From assembly GCF_037126465.1 (NCBI RefSeq), contig NC_088203.1, positions 103,788,668 through 103,852,667 of the forward strand: DNA of 64,000 nucleotides, written 5' to 3'. Under the pieces are notes generated by a model. That model was given only the letters and a program-made list of their open reading frames with translations, did not search any database and was not told where the DNA came from. The position numbers and the translations under genes were made by a program. The DNA comes from Ornithodoros turicata. Lineage: Eukaryota; Arthropoda; Arachnida; Ixodida; Argasidae. Within the stretch, counting starts at the first letter, position 1. Each line of letters begins with the position of its first letter. Positions 53,160-64,000 of the stretch are shown here, in pieces.

Positions 53160-55109
53160 ATACAGTCCTAAAAGTTATTTATATACTTCAGGGTCTTACG
53201 CCGCGCGACTATACCGTGATCACGAGTGGCGCCATGTGTTCACCACGTGACGAAAAGGCAGCGGCACGCGGTACGCAGAAGTCGAGACCTGCACCATTCT
53301 ACCTCATCCCTGGTGTCCTCGTTCAAAGCCGAAATCTTGGGATGAGAAAGCGAACACGTTATACCAACTGAGGCCTCATTACTAAACTTAATTAACGCGA
53401 CTTTCGCTGGAGAGTAACGAAGTGCCGTTATTAAACCTGCTCCCTGTGAACGTCATGAAATTCCTCTGCAAGTTACCGGGAACGGCAGTTTATCACTGTA
53501 ACGTAGCACCATGCAGCTATTGTGCTTGATGGAAGGGGCGACGCCTGCCTTCGTTACACCATCAAACTCCCTCTACTATTTTGAAACGGGGAAGGGTGTC
53601 TGTCCACAGCCTCGCCCGCCGTCTTCCCCTCCTCCTATATATACCCACATAAGAAGTGTTCCGGGAAATTGGAATTTTTCTTGTCAGAAATACAGCTTTC
53701 TTTTTTGCTAGGAGAGTCGGAGTGCATTCAATCAGCTCCTCATTCCTTTTATTTTTCAAAGACCGTGTCAATACGCGATTGGCCCGAGGCAAATAGGGGT
53801 CGCGCACTGAAAACGTTGCTATTAATCTTCGGAATTCCTAAAGAACTCCTTTGGAAACCCGATCTATAAAGTGCGCAATTTCCACATTAATTAGCAAATA
53901 ACCCGAGGAAGGCCCGGGAAGTCCCGGTCTAATTCGAAAACTTCTCGTCTAATTTGCAGGCTGCGAAAGAAATAAAATTCTCCACACCGCGCACGAGCGC
54001 TGACAGTATGCAGAAAGAGCGAAAGAATCGTACGCGAAGTTTGATCGCTGTTGGTGATCGAATACTTGTGAGTATCATGCGTATAAACTGTTCCTATATA
54101 TCTCGAGACGCTGTATCTTGCACCCGAAGAGGTTATACAGATTCGAACAACCGGGAGTAGGTTTTCAACTGAACGGGAAATAAGGCTCGATAAGTAAATA
54201 TAATTTTTATGGCAAATTCTGTAGGCTCAGCGTAACGAAGACAGAAAGGAGGACCAAAGAAACGCTATACGCATATTGCACCGAAAGAACCAGTGTAACA
54301 TGCACACTCAAGCCAGTGTAAGGTTTTCTGCACTACAGCAGCATATTCACCATTGCACTCGTTAAAAAAAAGTCGGTGCAGCTACTAACTATAGCTGTGT
54401 TTTTAAATAAAATTACCGCTTAACTGAGATAATAACGCCTCCACCACAAATCAACGGGCAAAAAATACCACATAGCAAGCATAAGTATCCATCTAGTAAC
54501 GGAACAGCGATAGTAAGTAAAACCTTCTGGCCATGAACGCCTGCATTTATTATTTTCCAAAACTCTTCGCTATACAGTGAATAAACAGTAACGCACTTCG
54601 AAGGTTAGTAACCGCAGTCGTTCCGACTTCTTTACTGGCCTTTCTTTTTCTTTTTCTTTTTCTAAGAGTGATGGTTCTTAATTATTTCCCAATAGTCTGG
54701 CGCATGTCGTCCGTTTATGATTTACCCAGAAGTCTTGCTCGAGCGGAGACCTACTTTTGAACGGCCTTTCACTTCTGCTGAGTGTTCATTGAGATATGGA
54801 GGAGACATAAATCAGTTTACCACCTATATAGTGCCACAGGCTGTCAGCAGCACACCCCTGCATTCCGCATAACACCCACTGAGTGAGCTCCTTTTCTCCG
54901 GAATTTCCATCATGTAGGCTGTACTTTTTTTTTATTCTTCTTCTTACGTACACGTACGAAGCGCCCTACATGTATATGGACAGTACATCATTTCCAAACT
55001 TTTGCGCATGGAGCCACGCGTGGAACTGCGGATAATATATATGGGCGAATCATTTTAGGAACCTTTCATCGGCTATATAAGACGGTGTGCAGCTCGTGCT
55101 GGACGGATA
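53160..55109. other. Intergenic, no gene recognised
   Basis: No known protein, RNA gene or clear repeat. CTTTTT tracts lie near 54640-54662. Confidence 0.35.
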
Positions 55110-55830
55110 CTATAAGGGAACCTGAGCAATACCGTGTCTTCACACGTGCGACATCCTTACGGAAGATTTTAGTGGAAGAAAAAGCGAAAACACTGCTCAC
55201 AGAGACGAGGCTCCGTCCCGTGTTATGTTGAGCATTCGCGCGGAATATCGGGAGTGGCGTACTGCGCACTTAGCAGACGGCGCTTACCGTGTATTCACGC
55301 GAGCGACATTCCCCCAGAAGCGGAAGATGCAAAAAAAAAAAAAAAGTTATAGCTTTCAGCTGTCACGTAAGCGCGAGCGCTCAACGTCGTGTACTCACGT
55401 ATACACTGCTAACCTTGGGGAATATCCTGCGACACAGCCACAAGATATTCCGTAGCAGACGACAGGAAAAGACGCTGACGGTGTCGTCTGTTAAATGCGC
55501 AGTACGCCACTCCCGGTATTCTGCACCGTGTGAATGTTCAACACAACAAGGGACAGAACTTCGGCTCTGTCAGCAGTGTTTTCGCTTTTTCTTCCGCTAG
55601 AATATTCTGTGAGGACGTCGCTCGTGTGAATATACAGTTAGCAGACGACACCTTCAGCGCGCTTTCCTGTCGTCTGCTACGAAACATCTTGTGGCTGTGT
55701 CGCAGGATATTCCCCACGGTTAGCCGTGTACGTGAACACTGGATGCTGAGCGCTCAGAAAGCTATGACGTTTGTCGCGTCTTCCGCTTCTGCGGGGAATG
55801 TCGCTCGTGTGACTACCACGATGGGTACAG
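55110..55830. repeat. Complex inverted-repeat cluster
   Basis: 55120-55255 matches the inverse of about 55480-55620 (GGAAGAAAAAGCGAAAACAC and GAGTGGCGTACTGCGCA blocks). 55375-55475 matches the inverse of 55640-55760 (GTAGCAGACGACAGGAAA, ATATTCC..GCGACACAGCCACAAG). At least two interleaved hairpins result. Confidence 0.7.
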
Positions 55831-56147
55831 CAGAAAAGCGACACGAAAATCGGCCATTTTGCATAAAACGTGAGATCACAGTCGATCTTCTGTCTCACTG
55901 CACGGAGCTGCACGACGAAAGATACGTATACGGGTCGAACGCTCAGGGTCAAAAGTGAGATATACAGTATACGAAACAATCAATGGCTTTACGTCGTCAG
56001 ACGATCATGAGCCACAGTTGCGTTGAATGTCCCGACCTCAGGATATTCGGACAAATTTTAGCATGCAACCAAGGTACTGGAGTAGTCAACCGGGTTACAG
56101 AAACTGCAATCTGATATCACCGAGCGGGCATGCACGTTATCGTTTGC
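55831..56147. other. No recognised feature
   Basis: Nothing identifiable. Confidence 0.3.
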
Positions 56148-56417
56148 CAGTGGTTTATCCAGGATCCCAAGCAAGGGGGGTCGGGGGGTTGCAAAAAATG
56201 GGGGGAGGTCATATTACAGTTACGTCACAACACAGCTCAACGTATCATCACCGACACGTTACTACATGAACTTGATATAGCTAGAGCCCCCCCCCCCTTC
56301 CCTGTAGGGGTGCATACAGGTAAACAACTTAGGGGGTGTTGCCAAACATTTGACAGAGCGTTTTTTTTTTTTTTTTTTTTTTGGGGGGGGGTTAGTGGGC
56401 CTGGATATAGATCACTG
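56148..56417. mobile_element. hAT-type MITE with CAGTGGTTTATCCAGG end
   Basis: The left end CAGTGGTTTATCCAGG and the right end (reverse complement) CAGTGATCTATATCCAGG are imperfect inverted repeats. Flanks TCGTTTGC and TCGGTTGC (one base offset) look like an 8-bp duplication. Long G, C and T runs lie inside. Confidence 0.65.
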
Positions 56418-56600
56418 ATCGGTTGCTGATGTGTCCACTTTGTGCTCCCAAGGTTGCGAGTTCGAACCCCGTCGGGGGCACCGGAAACTTAGTGGCATAG
56501 TCGTTTCGCGACCTAAATCCACAAAGTTGGCGTTATCATGGATGCCGCTTCCTGGCTACCTGAAGTGCGCATCAGGTCATGTCACACACAACAATTGAAC
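56418..56600 (+). mobile_element. Possible third tRNA-like SINE
   Basis: A B-box-like GAGTTCGAACCCC at 56459-56471 is followed by a non-tRNA body; the A box is not clear. Confidence 0.4.
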
Positions 56601-57416
56601 CTCTGTATGCAATAAGGGGATAAGTCGAAAAATCCCAAACCGAGAAAAGGGGCCTGATCTGATTGTCCGTCCCATTGACACACGTGCATTTCCAATTTCT
56701 TACCGTCCTGTAGCGGGGCAATAAATTGCAATACGGTCCTAAATTTTCATTGGCAGGTGCATACTGGTACGTAGATGTAATTGCAGCAAAAATAGCAAAA
56801 GGGAATAAGTCAACTTATCCCCTTATGGCATACAGAGGCTCAATCGTACCGTGTTCACACAGTATAGAACAGGTGACAGAATGGACGTTTGACAAGGTGG
56901 GGGTACCGCCCTCATTGGAAACTGACCGGATATGAGAGATAGAATGACGTACCCGTGCAGGTATGCAAAGTTTCTCGGTGGTATTCACCCTCGTGTTTCC
57001 AATCGTGATTTCCCGCAACGGCGCAACAACAACCGGCCGATGGTCTCAAGGCCAAGGCGGATAACGAACCCGTCCGTCGCTTTCTTTTCTTTCTTTTTTT
57101 TTTTTTCTTTCTCGGATGCGTCGCTTCTCCTTTGATGAGGATCCAACCTTTCTTTTGTGAGGAGGAAAGAGTGGTGCGGAACAACAGTCACTGTGTTACA
57201 AGTTTAACTTTCGCTCTCGTCCCGTGGATCCGGTTACCTGCTTTTCCCAGGAGCCTCGGAGAGGTCGGCCTTTCGCCTCTTTTCGTGGCGTTACGTTACA
57301 GGTACCAGCTGCACGGGGTACTTTGATAAAAGTGGTGTCACTACAAGTGGATAGAGCGGATTTTTCTGCTCGGGAGCAAAACAGCGACTCCACGTGGGTG
57401 CCACAGAACGCACATA
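56601..57416. other. No recognised gene
   Basis: A T-rich tract at 57082-57113; otherwise featureless. Confidence 0.3.
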
Positions 57417-57665
57417 CACTCTTAAAAATGAACTTCACCGCATAGCACGCTCCTAGCCAACCATCATCTCGAATGATATCGTTATCTGCCCTGATTTGTT
57501 GAAAACGGGAGGCGTACGCCGTTTTTGTGACAATTATGGACAGCATAAGTGTCACAGAAAAGGCGTACGCCTCCCGTTTTCAACAAATCAGTGCAGATAA
57601 CGATATCATTCGAGATTATGGTTGGCTAGGAGCGTGCTATGCGGTGAAGTTCATTTTTAAGAGTG
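57417..57665. mobile_element. Hairpin MITE, type A (copy 23)
   Basis: 249 bp, CACTCTTAAAAATG to CATTTTTAAGAGTG, flanked TA/TA. One of the cleanest copies. Confidence 0.92.
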
Positions 57666-59091
57666 TATGCACGGAAGCTGAGAAAAAAGAAAAAAGAAAG
57701 AAAAAAAAGTGTGCCTCGAACCAGGAACATAGGCTGCAGCCAACCGTGGGATCTAAATTTGCCCCGTGGAATCGATAGTGGGAGTTGGTAGTTTGCAGCT
57801 TTTGCCGACTGCGTAGATTCCTGCAAAAAGCGTTCTCCAAAGGGTACGATACATGCGTTCCATCTTCACGCATCGACCCATAGGGGGCGACACCGTCACC
57901 TTTCTAGTGTGGATAACACGCCGGTCCGATGTTCGGAGTTGATGGTTCTTTTCCGTAATTCTTGCGTATATTAACCGGAAGATCACTTGTGCCGCGACGG
58001 TACGATACTGTTCGGTTCCCCAATGCTCCACCTACTGCACCGAACGCGGAATAAACGTGTAAAAGCAAACGAGAAAGCTATCCACACAACGGTAGTTCAT
58101 CGTTTGTACGCAGCGCGACGACACCGTTGGATCTCGGAGCGATGGTACCTTTCGCCGCAAATTTCGGGTCTTTCTTTCTTTTTCTTTTTTTGCCCCTCCT
58201 CAAAATACTTGCGTCACCCCTTCCCTGAATTGCACTCCCTGATTTTCCCACGCAGGTGGGGACGAGAAACCACTGGGGGGGGGGGGGGGGGGGTTCCGCA
58301 AGGGGGTGTATTTACATGCTTTTGACGAAATCACAAAATTTTAGGGGGGTCTCCTCCAGATTTTGGGGGAGGGGGTCACAGCCATGAGGTCAGCCCCTTC
58401 TCTGACCTCGAAGAAGAGACATTTCATCAGTGGACGCCAGCCGCTGAACTCAATCGAAGCGACGCCATCTACAGGGTACAGCCATTCTGGATAACGAAAT
58501 AACGCAAAGAAAAACGCGTCGATACGAAGCTCAAATATTTGACATTGACAATGCTATTTTCTTTCATGACACAGCTTCATTGAAACCAGTTTACGGGTAG
58601 GCAATCAATATACCGCTCACTGGATTCATTGATCCAGCAATGCACTGAGACGTATACGTCTTTCTGACCGCACGTGTCTCGATCGTAAGTTTCATAAGTC
58701 GTAAGTGTCATAATCACAAAACTATGGAAGCGTAGCATAATATACAGCCGTGCCATAACGAGCTGTTCTGCAAAGCCCGCAGAAATAAAAGTGTGTCGAG
58801 AAACGAAGCCGCACACAAACGATAAGATAAACAAAGCGACTACCGAACACGCTTCTTCTATTACGAAAAAGATGCGCAAATTCCTCGGTGTGATCCCTGT
58901 CTCAGATCTTGTTTGAATCATCCAAGAACACAAGGGTGATGTGGTACCCCATTCGATGGCTTCACTTTGGATGTGGATTTTTTAAAATTCTGCGTTAGCA
59001 CCGCGACGCAACTGTGGCTATGAGCGGCGTACAGGTGTGGACAGATGGAGAGAGGACAGCAGGAAAGAGTGGGGGGCGGGGCGGGTTTATA
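57666..59091. other. Intergenic, no gene recognised
   Basis: Contains a G run at 58275-58292 with adjoining repeat-like G-rich sequence. The minus-strand open frame at 58577-58933 is not recognised. Confidence 0.35.
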
Positions 59092-59215
59092 GTATGCGTC
59101 CTGGGCCGACTTCAGGGGGAACTGTGCCGACATTCGTCTGGGAAGTCTTCGGAAAACCCGGGGAAAACCTGAGACAGCACAGCCTGTGGTAGGATTCGAA
59201 CCCACCACCTTCTAT
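59092..59215 (-). mobile_element. tRNA-derived SINE, family 2 (copy)
   Basis: On the minus strand: B box GGGTTCGAATCC, then GGTTTTCCCCGGGTTTTCC, then CAGACGAATGTCGGCACAGT and the tail GTCGGCCCAGGACGC. The best-preserved copy in the window. Confidence 0.75.
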
Positions 59216-59889
59216 TCTTCAGCACGACCTATTGGATGTAGATTAGTCAACGACCTTTTGATATACGCTCGTGAAGCACACTGGGGTTGCGGATGCAGAC
59301 ACTGTCAATGTTATCTGCTTTTTTTCCCCATCTCCACATCCTACAGGTGAAATAAATTGAATTGAAAAAAAAATGAAAATGTTATCCGCGCTCTCCTCCA
59401 CATATGTGTGGCTTCATTTCTTAATTACGCGCTAATTCCACGAAGGAACTGTGGTTTCGAGTATACGTACAGAGATTAGCAGCAATGGGAGGGGGATGCC
59501 ACGATATCCCACCCTTAAAACTGCAACGTTTAAAATCCCAGATTTCTAAATTACAGCTTTGATATGAAGAATGGCGCAATGATAGAGTTGAATAATACAT
59601 ATTACTGACAAACCTCGCAGTATTGCGTGATTCTGACGTCGGTAGAAGTCGTTGTCGTGAATAATATCCTTCTTTTTTTTTTCTTTTTTTTTGCGACCGT
59701 TAGGCTCAGCATGGCGGCCACATCAGATCAGCAGAAATTGTCAGAATTTGGTTAGGTTAGGTAAGTTTCGTTTTCTTTCTCGTTCTTTCTTTCTTCTTTT
59801 TTTTTTTTTTTTTGGCAGTCCACCACGAGGTTGGGGGGCATATGGGATTTTAAACGGCGAATTCTTAACGGCGGCATTTCGGGATACCG
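59216..59889. other. No recognised gene
   Basis: T-rich tracts at 59669-59692 and 59785-59813. A retroelement-like tail AAATAAATTGAATTG lies at about 59350. Confidence 0.35.
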
Positions 59890-60005
59890 CCAACGGGAAG
59901 TACGTCCTGGGCCGACTTCAGGGAGAACTGTGCCGATATCTGTCTGGCAAAAAAAGAAAGAAAAAGAGAGACAGGAAAAGCTGGTGGTGGGATTCGATTT
60001 CAACA
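59890..60005 (-). mobile_element. SINE family 2 (degenerate copy)
   Basis: GTCCTGGGCCGACTTCAGGG..GAACTGTGCCGATATCTGTC, then a mutated B box (GTGGGATTCGATTTC). Confidence 0.6.
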
Positions 60006-60798
60006 CCCCTGTATCATCACCATGGCCTTTGAGGGATCACCACCGAGCGCATCCAACTCCGCTCGTAGCTTCAATTACCTAGCTTTTTCTCGTATTCCAG
60101 CAGATGAACGAAGCGCTGCGTTCTAGATTTCTTCCACGCGATTCTACGCGAATGCCCTGAGCTCCAGCACCGATAGTATTTACAAAAGACGACAGGTGGA
60201 GAATGGGATGTAAACAACTTCGTTGCGAGTGGAAGAATGTGCTCATGGTGACTATGGGAACGGATTCTACGTGCAATCCAAAAAGAAAGCAAAAAAGATA
60301 ATCCATGACCAGCTGCACACGTGACCTTAGCGAATAGGGCGTTAGAAAAGACGGACAATATACCTACTCTCCTGGACCAGGGTCACAGCCTCGGGGCTGT
60401 GGTGGGGGCGGAGGCAATTCCTCATTGAGAGCCGAAGACCCCCCGCTCATTTTCCTTGGAATCCTCCACAAATAAGGGAGAGAAGAGCATGGTCAAACGT
60501 CCTACCCATTCTTGAAGAAAGGCCATGCACTCCCGCCACTCCCTGCTTCTTTCGGGTTTCAAGTTGTTCAAAAAGCGCCTGGACATTCCGTTCGTTTCTG
60601 CGTGAGTGATATTTGGATGGAACGGTGCAAAAGTGTGCGAAAAATTTTTTTTTCTTCTTTTCTTTCACATTAGATGGAGAATGCCACTGCTGAAAACGCA
60701 GCGTCGTACAGAATAAAATGGCCGGGTTTTCTGTCTTTTGGTATCCTCCACGACGTAATTTGATTCGAAACTATATAACATCTGGAAGGTACGCGCGA
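60006..60798. other. No recognised gene
   Basis: Nothing identifiable beyond short T- and A-rich tracts. Confidence 0.3.
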
Positions 60799-61268
60799 AA
60801 GTAATACCCCTGTCACACGGGCATTTTCGATCCTGCTCGACCGAACCTGCTTGAACCCAATGCAGATCGGATGGTGCTACACGGCTGCTTCCAAGCAGGA
60901 TCGAACTTTGATCCTGCTTCACTCAAGACAGTTCTCATAACAGGATTGAGAATTTCAAGACGGCTCGACGGCCGCCATTTGCATCCCCGACCCCGGTGAA
61001 CTGTCATAACTTAAGACGGACATGCGCGCGAAGCTACAAATGATGCTTACATCGGTATACGATAAAACCACTAATATCGCTGTTATATAGGAAACGCGAA
61101 ATTAATGAGTTCCGTTTATTCATTTGCCTATGTTCTCGACACCGTCAACCATTCAATGCGCATTGAAAGTGGCCGTGTAGCAGCGTCAAAACTCGAGCGT
61201 GCTCGGGAAGTTCGATGCAGATAGGATTCGAGAAGGATCGAAATGCCCGTGTGACAGGGGTATTACTT
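60799..61268. mobile_element. Non-autonomous DNA transposon with AAGTAATACCCCTGTCACAC ends
   Basis: Inverted repeats of about 35 bp (AAGTAATACCCCTGTCACAC, then GGGCATTT, allowing one gap) bound 470 bp. Inside, CGATCCTGCTCGA-like motifs recur next to both ends. No ORF of note. The superfamily is not assigned. Confidence 0.78.
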
Positions 61269-62640
61269 AACTGGAACGAAACTTCTGAATTTCACACCAT
61301 ATAGCAAAAGCGTCGGCAAACTGTCTTTTAATTCCAACTCCAAAATACATGAGCACCATCACCAAAGGGAGATCAAAATCGAGTCGTATAGCCCCATTAA
61401 ATCCCCCAAACAACGATACCTGCGCTTCAAACTCCCAACAAAATCGTGTACGTGCTCGTAGACGCACTCTTATGGTAGCAGACGACAGCTTTGGAAACGA
61501 CGCAGAAACTCTTCTGTTTACTACACATCCGCCGTCTGCTGGGTTTCGGAGAGGCACGTTTCCAACATAACAGCCAAATCTGGCGGGTCATACCGCTGAG
61601 GGCGAGGATAGGTTAGCGATAGAGAAATGAAAACAGTAAAAAGAAAAAGGCTGGTTTCATTCAGTGTGTTCTGCAAAAAGTCGCGAACCACGACGCGCCC
61701 TGCATCCTTCAAAGAAGCCCCAGACAGCACCTCACACAAGAACCATTTTGGGAACAAGTTCCCTCGCCTCAAGCGGGGGCTTTTTCTTGCCCTCCCTCTC
61801 CCTAAAAACCTGCACGTCCCTCCCAAGAAAAAATATAAAAAGGTCAAGGGGGGAACCTGTGAGCTGGTCTTTGTTGCTGGCAGAGAAATAAAAATTAAAA
61901 AAAGGACGGCTTGCACGGTCACATAAGGCATGGCGTACACGATGCTTTCGTTTGTGCATTTTTTTTATTATTATTTCTCTGGTGTTTCCTCAATAACGTA
62001 GCGTACAGCAGGTGGCCCCGTCAACATTTGCGCGTAGTTGAGCTTATCTCTGGGAGAACTTGGAAAAATGTAGACACAGGAAGGCGGCTCGTTTAATTTA
62101 TACTTCTTTTTTTTTTTTTTTTTTTTTGTCCCGCTAGAGTTTGACGGTTGTGTGCCCTTCAGGAGCTTTAAATCTGTCACAAACTTTTTTTATTTTTCTT
62201 TGTTCGAGTTAGCGAACATACTTCGACGCTCGCACAGTTTCATTCGTCGTACTTTCAAAAAAAGGAATTTATCGACTCCTCTGCCTGAAAAAAGGAAATG
62301 TTCGAAGATGGACCGGTGTTTCATGTTGTTTATGTTTCGTTTTTTTTTTCTTTTTTTTTCTTAAGAATAAAGCACCACATTAGCAAAGCACCTGCACAGC
62401 ACACTATAACTTCGGGCAAACGTGAATCTTGAACCCGTAACTGCATATGAGCATTTTCTTCGTTTTTGTTTACAGAGCGTCTAATGTGTGTGTGTTGCCG
62501 GAGGGTTGAGGGGGGGGGTGATCTACTCGCATCGCGACTTCTCCGCCATTGGGTATAAAAACAAGGCAAATAAGTCTTCCCATTTTTGTCACATTTGTCG
62601 AAACTGATAAGATAAAGAGACATTATCGGCTGCGCATCGT
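61269..62640. other. Intergenic, no gene recognised
   Basis: Several open frames on both strands but none I recognise. T tracts at 62106-62128 and 62339-62360. Confidence 0.3.
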
Positions 62641-63160
62641 TTGATTCCGCAAACCCTTTCCATTTCCGGCCGGCATTCTGGACGGGAATCATGGGAGAAA
62701 ATTGCCGACCACAAGAAAGGCGTCTGCTCCGGAGATCACTCCACTTCCCCAGAAATATTTCTGGAAAATGAGTTTCAGAGCGACGAGACAAAGGCCCCGT
62801 CGAGTAACCTTGAAGGGCCGAGAACCTCAACGAGGCTTCCGGCGAGACAAAGAAGCCCGAAACGTCGTCGTCCATCAGCTCCGGCGGCGGGAAACGGGGG
62901 AGGCGAGCAACCAACCACGCCTTTCCGGCGGCGAAGCGAGCGCCGCCATTGGAGCCCGCTGCGAACTGCCTTTGAGAGATATCCGAGCCGCAGCGCGAGC
63001 GCTGTTTCCAGTGCGGCTTTAGCTGTGCTACGGTGGGCACGGCTTCGGTGGTGCGCGTAGCTACCGCATATTATTTTCAGAGTTTTAGCTTTATTTTTAT
63101 AACTATATATACAGACATATATATTTCTCATTTTTGTACGTCATCTTTTACCCCCCTGTG
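62641..63160 (+). promoter_or_regulatory. GC-rich upstream region and likely 5' UTR of the MEX3-like gene
   Basis: GC- and CpG-rich sequence (especially 62780-63060) directly before the MEX3 start. It is followed by an AT-rich stretch with TATATATA at 63103-63123. An open frame spans 62641-63060, but its Arg/Ser-rich translation looks like GC-rich noncoding DNA. The transcription start cannot be placed. Confidence 0.4.
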
Positions 63161-63386
63161 ATGCCTGCTAGTCTGTTCTCGGAGATGGAGCGCAGTAGCG
63201 GGGGGCTGGAGGACCAACGAGCTCTGCAGTTGGCACTCGAACTCTCCATGCTGGGATTGAACAACGAAAATGACTCTCTTCATCCAAACTTCGAATCGGA
63301 CACGAGGAACAAAAAGAGCCAGAATACGACTGAGTGTGTACCTGTACCTAGTTCCGAGCATGTTGCCGAGATCGTTGGCAGGCAAG
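63161..63386 (+). CDS. mex-3: MEX3-family RNA-binding protein, first coding exon (3' partial)
   Basis: Begins [23 protein letters not shown], close to the vertebrate MEX3 start MPSSLFADLERNG...LDDQR. It continues [13 protein letters not shown] and [20 protein letters not shown], the invariant lead-in to the first KH domain. It is 75 codons plus one base, ending AGGCAAG|GTGAGC (phase 1). MEX3 proteins bind mRNA through two KH domains and, in many animals, carry a C-terminal RING finger for ubiquitin ligase activity. They repress translation of cell-fate regulators in embryos and germ line. The KH domains and RING would lie to the right of the window. An upstream in-frame codon exists only as non-ATG, so 63161 is the natural start. 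Confidence 0.92.
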
Positions 63387-64000
63387 GTGAGCCTTTGTTT
63401 GAACCCATCTCTTTGTTGAAACCGCGGGAATGAACATGCTGCTTCAGGCCGTCTGGGAACATATAGCTAACGCTCCGTTTCTGGCACAAAACTCGAGCGC
63501 CCTTTCTATATTTGGCCTGCCGCCCGTTTTTCCACGCCGGCTCGCCGGCATGGGCTGCCTTTGACGTTCGCCAGATTCAGACCCAATCGATGTCTCCGCA
63601 TTGTAGTCAGCGTCATTCCTCAAGTCGTACTTATCTCTGCGGTGTTTCTATCAGTCCAGTGAACTGCGATATTGGCTGCAAAGGAGTGTTTTTCCGTCCG
63701 CGTTCGTTGAGCTCACCTTCCGGCGGGAGTTCGTTGAAGCCTGATTAGCCGCGCGCGATGACGTTTTATCTCGTTAAGATCTCTTATCCTTGTCGTACTC
63801 GTGTTTGTTTTCATCCTGTCATGCTTGTTTTGAGGATACTTCGTTTGGGATCGTAGTTTTCGTGGCCGAGCATTATCGTCTCTAGCTGTTCTTTGTTTGG
63901 ATACCGCGCACGCTGTCTGCGACAAAGGAAAACGCGCGTGTCAACTCCATTGGAGCATAAACGTGTTGCAACTGATGTCGTCTGCTTTCGTGGACGTTAG
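63387..64000 (+). other. First intron of the MEX3-like gene
   Basis: Starts with a strong GTGAGC donor. No KH-domain exon is found before the window ends. Confidence 0.65.

Noticed and set aside
23056..57665. Recurrent open frame MTLMLFIIVTKKAYASRFQQ.. in many places on both strands
   Set aside because: It is the translation of the hairpin MITE loop and arms. It appears wherever the MITE does, on either strand because the element is palindromic, and has no independent start or conservation beyond the DNA repeat. It would inflate automatic protein predictions.
15600..59210. tRNA genes at the GGTTCGAA-type motifs (15630, 22560, 29740, 43475, 46880, 56460, 59190)
   Set aside because: None folds into a complete cloverleaf by eye. 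Each is attached to a shared non-tRNA body, so they are SINE heads.
59751..59762. TTAGGTTAGG as telomeric repeat
   Set aside because: Only two units, no array, flanked by ordinary sequence.
62641..63060. 139-residue open frame upstream of MEX3
   Set aside because: Arg/Ser-rich, open in several frames on both strands because the DNA is GC-rich, and not similar to anything I know. More likely 5' UTR or promoter.
1..64000. CRISPR arrays, bacterial operons, rRNA
   Set aside because: None seen. Introns, SINEs and MITEs point to a eukaryotic nuclear genome, and the repeats are dispersed, not regularly spaced.

Overview
This is animal nuclear DNA. Genes are broken into short exons with GT-AG introns, and most of the sequence is transposable-element debris. 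The two host genes I can identify are COG1 (Golgi tethering complex) and a MEX3-type RNA-binding protein gene. The repeat types (tRNA-derived SINEs, hAT elements with GTAAC-rich ends, TTG tails, swarms of hairpin MITEs) suggest an arthropod, possibly a tick or other chelicerate. That taxonomic call is inference from general repeat style and memory of protein families; no search was run.

Layout. About 432-15107 (+): the middle and 3' end of COG1, rebuilt here as 22 exons with nearly consistent splice phases. The N-terminal exons lie to the left of the window. Its introns carry a decayed mariner-type transposase (about 3090), an internally deleted Gypsy-type LTR element on the minus strand (6800-8261), a hAT MITE with a perfect 8-bp target duplication (10004-10619), and pogo/hAT-like elements in the last intron (12279-13886). 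A poly(A) signal follows the stop codon. From 15.4 to 62.6 kb I find no host gene. This stretch holds several SINE families, at least five foldback or MITE families, and one intact non-LTR retrotransposon (34487-39834; ORF1 with zinc knuckles, ORF2 with endonuclease, reverse transcriptase and RNase H). From 63161 to 63386 (+) is the first coding exon of a MEX3-family gene, with a GC-rich upstream region; the gene runs off the right edge.

The most distinctive content is a set of about 249-bp, almost fully palindromic MITEs, with more than 20 full or partial copies between 23 and 57.7 kb. They share a CACTCT... terminus, and copies with readable flanks almost always sit between identical YA dinucleotides (TA/TA or CA/CA). 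At least three types share the ends but differ in the inner stem. They insert into each other, into a SINE, and one is the target of the non-LTR element, so their relative ages can be read from the nesting.

Alignments to human COG1 and MEX3 are from memory. Exon edges rest on splice motifs, phase agreement and protein similarity, not on transcripts. Repeat boundaries were judged by eye.
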